Shown here: positions 36,955 to 50,100 of the stretch, in pieces
Numbering within the stretch: the first letter of the stretch is position 1
Layout: each line of letters starts with the position of its first letter
Source: Sanderia malayensis
Taxonomy: Eukaryota; Cnidaria; Scyphozoa; Semaeostomeae; Pelagiidae
DNA length: 64,000 bases
NCBI GenBank assembly: GCA_013076295.1
Contig: RQOL01000951.1
Location: 1-64,000, forward strand
Direction of reading: 5' to 3'
Notes under the pieces: model-generated
Database searches by the model: none
What the model was told of the DNA's origin: nothing
What the model saw: only the letters and a program-made list of their open reading frames with translations
Made by a program: the position numbers and the translations under genes

Positions 36955-39900
36955 ATTCCCATAATTTACACTAATGAAAATTAACTTTCATTCCCAAAAT
37001 TTACACTAACGAAAATTAACAATCATTCCCACAATTTATACATGAATCCAGGTAAATATATCAAAAACTAATTGAAAACACTTCTACTTACTTTTTTCAG
37101 TGATATTAATATTCGTTCCCATTATTTAAACTAATAAAAATTCACTTTCATTCCCACAGTTTACACAAATAAAAATTAACTTTCATTCCCACAATTTACA
37201 TTAACGAAAATTAACAATCATTCCCACAATTTATACATGAATCCAGGTAAATACATCAAAAACTAATTGAAAACACTTCTAGTTACTTTTTTCAGTGATA
37301 TTAACTTTCATTCCCACATTTTACACTTATGACAGTTTACATTCGTTCCCACAATGTACACATGAATCCACCTCAATTCAGCGAAAACTAATTGTAATAC
37401 ACTTTTAGTTACTTTGTTCTTTGAAATTAACAGTCATTCCCACAATTTACTCATCAATCCCGGTAAATACATCTAAAACCAACTGAAAACACTTCTAGTT
37501 GTTTTTTTAACTGATATAAATATTCATTCCCACAATTTACACTAAAATAATTAACTTTCATTCCCACAATTTACACTAAGAAAAATTAACTTTTATTTCC
37601 CCAATTTACACTAATAAAAATTACCTTTTATTCCCACAATTTACACTAAAAATATTAACTTTTATACCCCCAATTTACACGAATGAAAATTAACATTTTT
37701 TCCCGTGATTTACACTAATAAACAGTAACTTTCATTCTCACAATTTACACTAATGGAAATTAACTTTCATTCCCACAATTTACACCAATGAAAATTAATT
37801 TTCATTACCACAATTTACACATTATTCCACGGTAATAAATCTAAAACTTAATGAAAAACCTGTTTACATGTTTTGAGTGACATTAACATTAACATTATCC
37901 CGCAAATTACAAATAAATAAACGTAAAAACGGATCAACCTAATGAAAATATAACATCCATTCCCACAATTTACACTAATAAAAATTAACTGTCGTTCCCA
38001 CAAATTTCACCAATGAAAATTAACTTTCATTCCCACAATTTGACTAATAAAAAAACTTTCATTCCCAAAACTTACACTAATAAAAAATAACGTTCATTCC
38101 CACAATTTACCCTAAGAAAAATTAACTTTTATTCCCTCAAATTACGCGAATGAAAATTAACATTCCGTCCAACAATTTACACCAATAAAAATTAGCTTTC
38201 ATTCCCACAATTTACGCTAACGAAAAATAAAAATCCTTCCCACAATTTATACCAATAAAAATTTACTTTCATTCCCACAATTTACACAAATAAAAAAAAC
38301 TTTCATTCCCACAATTTACACTAATGAAAATTAATGTTTATTCACACAATTTACAATAAGAAAAATTAACTTTTATACCCCCCAATGCACACGAATGAAA
38401 GTTAACATTCATTCCCATGATTTACACTAATAAAAATTAACTTTCATTCCCACAATTTACACCAATGAAAATTAATTTTCATTCCAACAATTTACACCTT
38501 ATCCAACGGTAATATATCTAAAATTTAATGAAAAACCTCTTCACATGTTTTGAGTTACATTAACATTAATTCCCGCAAACTACAAATGAATAAACGTAAA
38601 AACGGATCAATCTAATGAAAACATAACATCCATTCCCACAATTTACACTAATAAAAATTAACTGTCGTTCCCACAAATTTCACCAATGAAAATTAACTTT
38701 CATTCCCACAATTTACACTAATGAAACTTAGCTTTCATTCCCACAATTTACAATAACGAAACTTAACAATCATTCCCACAATTCACACATGAATCAAGGT
38801 AGATGCATCTAAAGTTAATTGAAAACACTTCTAGTTACCTTTTTCAGTGATATTAATATTCGTTCCCATGATTTAAACTAATAAAAATTCACTTTCATTC
38901 CCACAATTTACACTAATGAAATTTAGCTTTCATTCCCACAATTTACACTAACGAAACTTAACAATCATTCCCCAATTCACACATGAATCAAGGTAGATGC
39001 ATCTAAAGTTAATTGAAAACACTTCTATTTACTTTTTTCAGTGATATTAAGATTCATTCCACAATTTTCACTAATAAAAATTAATGTTCATTCTCACAAT
39101 TTACAATAAGAAAAATTAACTTTTATACCCCCAATGCACACGAATGAAAGTTAACATTCATTCCCATGATTTAAACTAATAAAAATTAACTTTCAGTCCC
39201 ATAAATTACGCTAATGAAAATTAACTTTCATTCCCACAATTTACACTAACGAAACTTAACAATCATTCCCACAATTTATACATGAATCCAGGTAAAGACA
39301 TCAAAAAGTAATTGAAAACACTTCTAGTTACTTTTTCAGTGATATTAACTTTCATTCCCATAATTTACACTAATGAAAATTAACTTTCATTCCCAAAATT
39401 TACACTAACGAAAATTAACAATCATTCCCACAATTTATACATGAATCCAGGTAAATATATCAAAAACTAATTGAAAACACTTCTACTTACTTTTTTCAGT
39501 GATATTAATATTCGTTCCCATTATTTAAACTAATAAAAATTCACTTTCATTCCCACAGTTTACACAAATAAAAATTAACTTTCATTCCCACAATTTACAT
39601 TAACGAAAATTAACAATCATTCCCACAATTTATACATGAATCCAGGTAAATACATCAAAAACTAATTGAAAACACTTCTAGTTACTTTTTTCAGTGATAT
39701 TAACTTTCATTCCCACATTTTACACTTATGACAGTTTACATTCGTTCCCACAATGTACACATGAATCCACCTCAATTCAGCGAAAACTAATTGTAATACA
39801 CTTTTAGTTACTTTGTTCTTTGAAATTAACAGTCATTCCCACAATTTACTCATCAATCCCGGTAAATACATCTAAAACCAACTGAAAACACTTCTAGTTG

Positions 39901-42540
39901 TTTTTTTAACTGATATAAATATTCATTCCCACAATTTACACTAAAATAATTAACTCTCATTCCCACAATTTACACTAAGAAAAATTAACTTTTATTTCCC
40001 CAATTTACACTAATAAAAATTACCTTTTATTCCCACAATTTACACTAAAAATATTAACTTTTATACCCCCAATTTACACGAATGAAAATTAACATTCTTT
40101 CCCGTGATTTACACTAATAAACAGTAACTTTCATTCTCACAATTTACACTAATGGAAATTAACTTTCATTCCCACAATTTACACCAATGAAAATTAATTT
40201 TCATTACCACAATTTACACATTATTCCACGGTAATAAATCTAAAACTTAATGAAAAACCTGTTTACATGTTTTGAGTGACATTAACATTAACATTATCCC
40301 GCAAATTACAAATAAATAAACGTAAAAACGGATCAACCTAATGAAAATATAACATCCATTCCCACAATTTACACTAATAAAAATTAACTGTCGTTCCCAC
40401 AAATTTCACCAATGAAAATTAACTTTCATTCCCACAATTTGACTAATAAAAAAACTTTCATTCCCAAAACTTACACTAATAAAAAATAACGTTCATTCCC
40501 ACAATTTACCCTAAGAAAAATTAACTTTTATTCCTTCAAATGACGCGAATGAAAATTAACATTCCGTCCAACAATTTACACCAATAAAAATTAGCTTTCA
40601 TTCCCACAATTTACGCTAACGAAAAATAAAAATCCTTCCCACAATTTATACCAATAAAAATTTACTTTCATTCCCACAATTTACACAAATAAAAAAAACT
40701 TTCATTCCCACAATTTACACTAATGAAAATTAATGTTTATTCACACAATTTACAATAAGAAAAATTAACTTTTATACCCCCCAATGCACACGAATGAAAG
40801 TTAACATTCATTCCCATGATTTACACTAATAAAAATTAACTTTCATTCCCACAATTTACACCAATGAAAATTAATTTTCATTCCAACAATTTACACCTTA
40901 TCCAACGGTAATATATCTAAAATTTAATGAAAAACCTCTTCACATGTTTTGAGTTACATTAACATTAATTCCCGCAAACTACAAATGAATAAACGTAAAA
41001 ACGGATCAATCTAATGAAAACATAACATCCATTCCCACAATTTACACTAATAAAAATTAACTGTCGTTCCCACAAATTTCACCAATGAAAATTAACTTTC
41101 ATTCCCACAATTTGACTAATAAAAAAAACTTTCATTCCCACAATTTACACTAATGAAAATTAATGTTTATTCACACAATTTACAATAAGAAAAATTAACT
41201 TTTATACCCCCCAATGCACACGAATGAAAGTTAACATTCATTCCCATGATTTACACTAATAAAAATTAACTTTCATTCCCACAATTTACACTAATTAAAA
41301 GTAACTTTCAGCCCCTCAGTTTACACCAATGAAAATTATTTTTCATTCCCACAATGTAAACATTATTCCACGGTAATAAATCTAAAATTTAATGGACAAC
41401 CTGTTTACTTGTCTTGAGTGACATTAACATTAATTCCCGCAAATTACAAATGAATAAACGTAAAAACGGATCAATCTAATGAAAATATAACATCCATTCC
41501 CACAATTTACACTAATAAAAGTTAACTGTCGTTCCCACAAATTTCACCAATGAAAATTAACTTTCATTCCCACAATTTGACTAATAAAAACACTTTCATT
41601 CCCACAATTTACACTAATAAAAATTAACTTTTATTCCCACAATTAACACTAACGAAAAATAACGATCCTTCCCACAATTTATACCAATAAAAATTTACTT
41701 TCATTCCCACAATTTACACAAATAAAAATTTATTTTCATTCCCACAATTTACATTAACGAAAATTAACAATCATTTCCGCAATTTATACATGAATCCAGG
41801 TAAATATATCAAAAACTAATTGAAAACACTTCTAGTTACTTTTTTCAGTGATATTAATATTCGTTCCCATGATTTAAACTAATAAAAATTCACTTTCATT
41901 CCCACAATTTACACTAATGAAACTTAGCTTTCATTCCCACAATTTACAATAACGAAACTTAACAATCATTCCCACAATTCACACATGAATCAAGGTAGAT
42001 GCATCTAAAGTTAATTGAAAACACTTCTAGTTACCTTTTTCAGTGATATTAATATTCGTTCCCATGATTTAAACTAATAAAAATTCACTTTCATTCCCCC
42101 AATTTACACTAATGAAATTTAGCTTTCATTCCCACAATTTACACTAACGAAACTTAACAATCATTCCCACAATTCACACATGAATCAAGGTAGATGCATC
42201 TAAAGTTAATTGAAAACACTTCTATTTACTTTTTTCAGTGATATTAAGATTCATTCCACAATTTTCACTAATAAAAATTAATGTTCATTCTCACAATTCA
42301 CAATAAGAAAAATTAACTTTTATACCCCCAATGCACACGAATGAAAGTTAACATTCATTCCCATGATTTAAACTAATAAAAATTAACTTTCAGTCCCATA
42401 AATTACGCTAATGAAAATTAACTTTCATTCCCACAATTTACACTAACGAAACTTAACAATCATTCCCACAATTTATACATGAATCCAGGTAAAGACATCA
42501 AAAAGTAATTGAAAACACTTCTAGTTACTTTTTCAGTGAT
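36955..42540 (+). repeat. Higher-order repeat, 2399 bp, with inserted modules in second copy
   Basis: 36955-38705 matches 39354-41104 at an offset of about 2399 bp; for example CTGATATAAATATTC follows TTTTTTTAA near 37505 and 39904. The second copy then carries about 0.8 kb of extra modules (about 41117-41910) before the sequence matching 38716-39350 resumes near 41915-42540. Copies are very similar, with scattered single-base differences. Confidence 0.8.
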
Positions 42541-43386
42541 ATTAACTTTCATTCCCACAATTTACCCTAAGAAAAATTAACTTTTATTCCCCCAACTTAC
42601 GCTAACGAAAAATACAATCCTTCCCACAATTTATACCAATAAAGATTCACTTTCATTTCCACAATTTACACAAATAAAAATTAACTTTCATTCCCACAAT
42701 TTACATTAACGAAATTTAACAATCATTCCCACAATTTATAAATGAATCCAGGTAAATACATCAAAAACTAACTGAAAACACTTCTAGTTACTTTTTTCAG
42801 TGATATTAACTTTCATTCCTACATTTTACACTTATGACAGTTTACATTCGTTCCCACAATGTACACATGAATCCACCTCAATTCAGCGAAAACTAATTGT
42901 AATACACTTTTAGTTACTTTGTTCTTTGAAATTAACAGTCATTCCCACAATTTACTCATCAATCCCGGTAAATACATCTAAAACCAACTGAAAACACTTC
43001 TAGTTATTTTTTTAACTGATATAAATATTCATTCCCACAATTTACACTAATATAATTAACTTTCATTCCCACAATTTACACTAAGAAAAATTAACTTTTA
43101 TTTCCCCAATTTACACTAATAAAAATTAACTTTATTCCGACAATTTACACTAACAGTAAATTAACAATCATTCCCGTGATTTACACAAAAAAAAAATTAA
43201 CTTTCATTCCCACAATTTACACTAATGAAAGTTAACTTTCATTTCCACAATTTACACTAACGAAAATTAACAATCATTCCCACAATTTATACATTAATCC
43301 AGGTAAATACATCAAAAACTAATTTTAAACACTTCTAGTTACATTTTTCAGTGATATTAACTTTCATTCAAACAATTTACACTTAT

Positions 43387-43395
43387 GACAGTTTA
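43387..43395. repeat. 9-bp target-site duplication GACAGTTTA, left
   Basis: GACAGTTTA occurs at 43387-43395 and again at 44183-44191. An unoccupied relative at 11263-11271 reads ATGACAGTTTACATTC, with one copy. Confidence 0.9.
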
Positions 43396-44182
43396 TACCC
43401 TGGAACCAGAGCCTCAATCAAAATAACACAAAAATTGCGGGAAGAGAAAGAGAAAGAGGAGAAAGGAGAGGCTCTGGTTCCATGAGGTCACGTCCTCGTA
43501 TTCAGATATCACGAAATCAAGAAATCACGAATCAATCAAACCATGATCAAACGAGTCAAATTGTATTCTTTGATCAATTGATCATGAGTCAACTTTCAAA
43601 TTCAATTAGCGTGGCCAATTTTTGTCCTACACACTCCACAAAAAGATCAACATGAAGCTAATAGCTTGTAGAACATTTATCGAAAGTATTTGGGTGAACA
43701 AAAACAAAGTTTTGGCAGGCAAGAATTCACTTTTCGCAATTGCAAAACACACGTGTGTTGCGTGAAAATTTCGTGTTTTCCAGCAAAACCCAAACTCGGC
43801 CAAAAGTGTCCAAAGACAGAGGAAAATCGACAAAACAAAAGAAAAGCCAGATAACTTTAGTTCTCGTGTAAATAAACAGTTATCGAAAGTTTAAATGGAG
43901 AAAATCGGCCCAGAACGACCCAGGAAAATCAAAATTGTCTCGTGTTTTCGTTAGGCCTTCGGCTGAACAGAAAAATTACTAGGAAATTGCTGATGTGATC
44001 ACGCAATTTGATATCGATCAATGAAAAAATGATCATATTCCAGATGTGGAATATGGGCCTCTGATTGGCTGGCATGAACAATAGGTGACCTCATGGAGCC
44101 AGAGCCTCTCCTTTCTCCTCTTTCTCTCTTTCTTTTCCCTCAACTTTTGTGTTATTTTGATTGAGGCTCTCGTTCCAGGGTA
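43396..44182. mobile_element. 787-bp non-autonomous DNA transposon, 9-bp TSD
   Basis: The ends are TACCCTGGAACCAGAGCC and its complement with one mismatch. The outer 38 bp are nearly perfect, and similarity extends to about 100 bp. Each end also contains its own inverted repeat: GGAACCAGAGCCTC at 43402-43415 with its complement at 43468-43481, mirrored at 44095-44108 and 44163-44176. A purine-rich run (43438-43470) lies between the left pair and a pyrimidine run (44108-44142) between the right pair. The interior is unique, AT-rich and non-coding; a 68-codon frame in it looks accidental. A 9-bp duplication suggests a Mutator-like element or another superfamily with 8-10-bp duplications; family not settled. 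Confidence 0.85.
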
Positions 44183-47100
44183 GACAGTTTACATTCATTC
44201 CCAGAATGTACACATGAATCCACCTCAATTCAGCGAAAACTAATTGTAATACACCTTTAGTTGGTTTGTTCTTTGAAATTGACAGTCATTCCCACAATTT
44301 ACTCATCAATCCCGGTAACTACATCTAAAACCAACTAAAAACACTTCTAGTTATTTTTTCCCTGATATTAATATTCGTTCCCATGATTTAAACTAATAAA
44401 AATTCACTTTCATTCACAAAATTTACACAAATGAAAATTAGCTTTCATTCCCACAATTTACACTAACGAAACATAACAATCATTCCCACAATTTATACAT
44501 GAATCCATGTAAATACATCAAAAACTAATTGAAAACACTTTTAGTTACTTTTTACAGTGATGTTAACTTTCATTCCCACAATTTACACTAATGAAACTTT
44601 ACAATCATTCCCACAATTTACACATGAAGCCACGTCAATACAGCGGCAACTAATTGTAATACAACGTTAGTTAATTTTTTCATTTATATAAACAGTCATT
44701 CCCACAATTTACACTAATGAAAATTAACATTCATTCCCACAATTTACACATATATCCACATCAATTCAGCGAAAAGTAATTGTAACACATCTTGAGTCAC
44801 TTTGTTCTTTCAAATTAACAGTCATTCCCAAAATTCACACATGAATCCAGGTAGATGCATCTAAAGTTAATTGAAAACACTTCTATTTACTTTTTTCAGT
44901 GATATTAACATTCATTCCCACAATTTACACTAATGAAAATTAACTTTCTATCCCACAATTTACACCAATGAAAATTAATTTTCATTCTCAAAAAATAAAC
45001 TAGTAAAAATTAACTTTCATTCCCAAAAATTACACAAATAAAAATTAACTTTCATTCCCACAATTTACACATTATTCGACGGTAATAAATCAAAAATTTA
45101 ATGAAAAACCCGTTTACATGTTTTGAGTGACATTAACATTATTTCCCGCAAATTACAAATGAATAACCGTAAAAACGGATCAATCCAATGAAAATATAAC
45201 TTTCATTCCCACATAAAAAATTACGTTCATTGCCACAATTTACCCTAAGAAAAATTAACTATTATTCCCTCAATTTACGCGAATGAAAGTTAACATTCCT
45301 TCCCACAATTTACACTAATGAAAATTAACTTTCATTCCCACAATTTACACATTAATCCGCCTCAATTCAGAAAAAACTAATTGTAATACGCCTTTAGTTA
45401 CTTTGTTCTTTGAAATTAACAGTCATTCTCACAATTCACACATGAATCCAGGTAGATACATCTAAAGTTAAATGTAAACACTTCTAGTTAGTTTTTTCAG
45501 TGATATTAACATTCATTCCCACAATTTACAATAATAAAAATTATCTTTCATTCCCACAATTTACACTAATGAAAATTAACTTTCATTCCCAAAATTTACA
45601 CTAACGAAAATTAACAATCATTCCCACAATTTATACATGAATCGAGGTAAATACATCAAAAACTAATTGAAAACACTTCTAGTTACTTTTTCAGTGATAT
45701 TAACTTTAATTCCCACAATTTACACCTATGACAGTTTACAATCATTCCCACAATTTACACATGAAGCCACGTCAATACAGCGGCAACTAATTGTAATACA
45801 ACGTTAGTTAATTTTTTCATTTATATAAACAGTCATTCCCACAATTTACACTAATGAAAATTAACATTCATTCCCACAATTTACACATATATCCACCTCA
45901 AATCAGCGAAAACTAATTGTAATACACCTTTAGTTAGTTTGTTCTTTGAAATTAACAGTCACTCCCACAACTCACACATGAATCCAGGTAGATGAATCAA
46001 AAGTTAATTAAAAACACCTCTAGTTACTTTTTTTAGTGATATTAACATTCATTCCCACAAATTAAACTATTAAATATTACCTTTCATTCCCGCAATTTAC
46101 ACTAAAAAAATTAACTTTTATAACCCCAATTTACACGAATGAAAATTAACATTCATGCCCGTGATTTACACTAAAAAACCATAACTTTCATTCCCACAAT
46201 TTACACTAATAAAAATTCACTTTCATTCACACAATTTACACTAATGAAAATTAGCTTTCATTCCCACAATTTACACTAATGAAACTTTACAATCATTCCC
46301 ACAATTTACACATGAAGCAACGTCAATACAGCGGCAACTAATTGTAATACAACGTTAGTTAATTTTTTCATTTATATAAACAGTCATTCCCACAATTTAC
46401 ACTAATGAAAATTAACATTCATTCCCACAATTTACACATATATCCACATCAATTCAGCGAAAAGTAATTGTAACACATCTTGAGTCACTTTGTTCTTTCA
46501 AATTAACAGTCATTCCCAAAATTCACACATGAATCCAGGTAGATGCATCTAAAGTTAATTGAAAACACTTCTATTTACTTTTTTCAGTGATATTAACATT
46601 CATTCCCACAATTTACACTAATGAATATTAACTTTCTATCCCACAATTTACACCAATGAAAATTAATTTTCATTCTCAAAAAATAAACTAGTAAAAATTA
46701 ACTTTCATTCCCAAAAATTACACAAATAAAAATTAACTTTCATTCCCACAATTTACACATTATTCGACGGTAATAAATCAAAAATTTAATGAAAAACCCG
46801 TTTACATGTTTTGAGTGACATTAACATTAATTCCCGCAAATTACAAATGAATAACCGTAAAAACGGATCAATCCAATGAAAATATAACTTTCATTCCCAC
46901 ATAAAAAATTACGTTCATTGCCACAATTTACCCTAAGAAAAATTAACTATTATTCCCTCAATTTACGCGAATGAAAGTTAACATTCCTTCCCACAATTTA
47001 CACTAATGAAAATTAACTTTCATTCCCACAATTTGCACTAATAAAAGACTTTCATTCCCACAATTGACACTAATAAAAAGACTTTCATTCCCACAATTGA

Positions 47101-50100
47101 CACTAATAAAAATTAACTTTCATTCTCACAATTTAAACTAAGAAAATTAACTTTTATACCCACAATTTACACGAATGAAAGTTAACATTCATTCCCATGG
47201 ATTAAACTAATAAAAATTAACTTTCGTTCCCACAGTTTACACTAATGAAAATTAACTTTCATTCCCACAATTTATACATGAATCCAGGTAAATACATCAA
47301 AAACTAATTGGAAACACTATTAGTTACCTTTTTCCGTGATATTAACTTTCATTCCCACAATTTACACTAATGAAAATTTACATTCATTCCCACAATTCAC
47401 ACATTAATCCGCCTCAATTCAGAGAAAACTAATTGTAATACGCCTTTAGTTACTTTGTTCTTTGAAATTAACAGTCATTCTCACAATTCACACATGAATC
47501 CAGGTAGATACATCTAAAGTTAAATGTAAACACTTCTAGTTAGTTTTTTCAGTGATATTAACATTCATTCCCACAATTTACAATAATAAAAATTATCTTT
47601 CATTCCCACAATTTACACTAATGAAAATTAACTTTCATTCCCAAAATTTACACTAACGAAAATTAACAATCATTCCCACAATTTATACATGAATCGAGAT
47701 AAATACATCAAAAACTAATTGAAAACACTTCTAGTTACTTTTTTCAGTGATATTAACTTTAATTCCCACAATTTACACCTATGACAGTTTACATTCATTC
47801 CCACAATGTACACATGAATCCACCTCAAATCAGCGAAAACTAATTGTAATACACCTTTAGTTAGTTTGTTCTTTGAAATTAACAGTCACTCCCACAACTC
47901 ACACATGAATCCAGGTAGATGAATCAAAAGTTAATTAAAAACACCTCTAGTTACTTTTTTCAGTGATATTAACATTCATTCCCACAAATTAAACTATTAA
48001 ATATTACCTTTCATTCCCGCAATTTACACTAAAAAAATTAACTTTTATAACCCCAATTTACACGAATGAAAATTAACATTCATGCCCGTGATTTACACTA
48101 AAAAACCATAACTTTCATTCCCACAATTTACACTAATGAAAATTAACTTTCATTCCCACAATTTACACTAATGAAAATTACCTTTCATTCCCGCAATTTA
48201 CACTAAAAAATTAACTTTTATACCCCCAATTTACACGACTCAAAATCAACATTCATGCCCGTGATTTACACTAAAAAACCATAACTTTCATTCCCACAAT
48301 TTACACTAATAAAAATTAACTTTCATTCCCACAGTTTACGCTAACGAAAAATAACAATCCTTCCGACAATTTATACCAATAAAAATTTACTTTCATTCCC
48401 ACAATTTACACAAATAAAAATTTATTTTCATTCCCACAATTTACACTAATGAAACTTTACAATCATTCCCACAATTTACACATGAAGCCACGTCAATACA
48501 GCGGCAACTAATTGTAATACAACGTTAGTTAATTTTTACATTTATATTAACAGTCATTCCCACAATTTACACTAATGAAAATTAATGTTCATTCTCACAA
48601 TTTACACTAAGAAAAATTAACTTTTATACCCCCAATGCACACGAATGAAAGTTAACATTCATTCCCATGATTTAAACTAATAAAAGTGAACTTTCAGTCC
48701 CATAAATTACGCTAATGAAAATTAACTTTCATTCCCACAATTTACACTAACGAAACTTAACAATCATTCCCACAATTTATACATGAATCCAGGTAAATAT
48801 ATCAAAAACTAATTGAAAACACTTCTAGTTACTTTTTTCTGTGAAATTAACTTACATTACCACAATTTACACTTATGACAGTTTACATTCATTCCGACGA
48901 TGTACACATGAATCCACCTCAAATCAGCGAAAACTAATTGTAATACACCTTTAGTTACTTTGTTCTTTGAAATTAACAGTCATTCCCACAACTCACACAT
49001 GAATCCAGGTAGATGAATCTAAAGTTAATTGAAAACACTTCTAGTTACTTTTTTCAGTGATATTAACATTCACTCCCACAAATTACACTAATAAATATTA
49101 CCTTTCATTCCCGCAATTTACACTAAAAAAATTAACTTTTATACCCCCAATTTACACGAATGAAAATTAACATTCATGCCCGTGAATTACACTAATAAAC
49201 CATAACTTTCATTCCCACAATTTACACTAATGAAAATTAACTTTCATTCCCACAATTTACACCAATGAAAATTAATTTTCATTCCCACAATTTACACATT
49301 TTTCCACGGTAATAAATCTAAAACTTAATGAAAAACCTGTTTACATGTTTTGAGTGACATTAACATTAATTCCCGCAAATTACAAATGAATAAACGTAAA
49401 AACAGATCAATCTAATGAAAATATAACATCCATTCCCACAATTTACACTAATAAATATTAGCTGTCGTTCCCACAAATTTCACCAATGAAAATTAACTTT
49501 TATTCCCACAATTTTACTAATAAAAAAACTTTCATTCCCACAATTTAGATTAATGAAAAGTAACTTTCAGTCCCCCAGTTTACACCAATGAAAATTAATT
49601 TTCATTCCCACAATTTAAACATTATTCCACGGTAATAAATCTAAAATTTAATGGAAACCCTGTTTACATGTCTTGAGTGACACTAACATTAATTCCCGCA
49701 AATTACAAATGAATAAACGTAAAATCGGATCAATCTAATGAAAATATAACATTCATTACCACAATTTTCACTAATAAAAATTAATGTTCATTCTCACAGT
49801 TTAAACTAAGAAAAATTAACTTTTATACCCCCAATGCACACGAATGAAAGTTAACATTCATTCCCATGATTTAAACTAATAAAAATTAACTTTCAATCCC
49901 ATAAATTACGCTAATGAAAATTAACTTTCATTCCCACAATTTACATTAACGAAAATTAACAATCATTTCCGCAATTTATACATGAATCCAGGTAAATATA
50001 TCACAAACTAATTGAAAACACTTCTAGTTACTTTTTTCAGTGATATTAATATTCGTTCCCATGACTTAAACTAATAAAAATTCACTTTCATTCCCACAAT

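Larger units (their letters stand above)
31420..37520 (+). repeat. Higher-order repeat, 2512 bp, two copies, second interrupted
   Basis: ACGCTAACCAAAAATG occurs at 31435 and 33947, an offset of 2512. After the foldback element the offset becomes 3591 (GACCTTCATT at 32322 and 35913), which is 2512 plus the 1077-bp element plus a 2-bp duplication. The copies appear almost identical. Copy 1 is about 31420-33931 and copy 2 about 33932-37520. Confidence 0.88.
35213..43395 (+). repeat. Satellite array, block 3
   Basis: Same satellite, orientation and modules, resuming within the TAGTTACTTTTTTCAG part of a 90-bp module at the foldback element's right end. I see no gene or RNA in these 8.2 kb. It includes the rest of the 2512-bp repeat and a 2399-bp repeat. 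Confidence 0.95.

Noticed and set aside
35213..43395. Possible tRNA or other small RNA genes in the satellite blocks
   Set aside because: No cloverleaf, A/B box pair or conserved RNA was recognised. Apparent hairpins come from the inverted repeat built into each unit.
43627..43833. 68-codon minus-strand frame inside the 787-bp element
   Set aside because: It shows no family motif and does not relate to any transposase. It lies in the non-coding interior of a short element, and its length is what chance allows.
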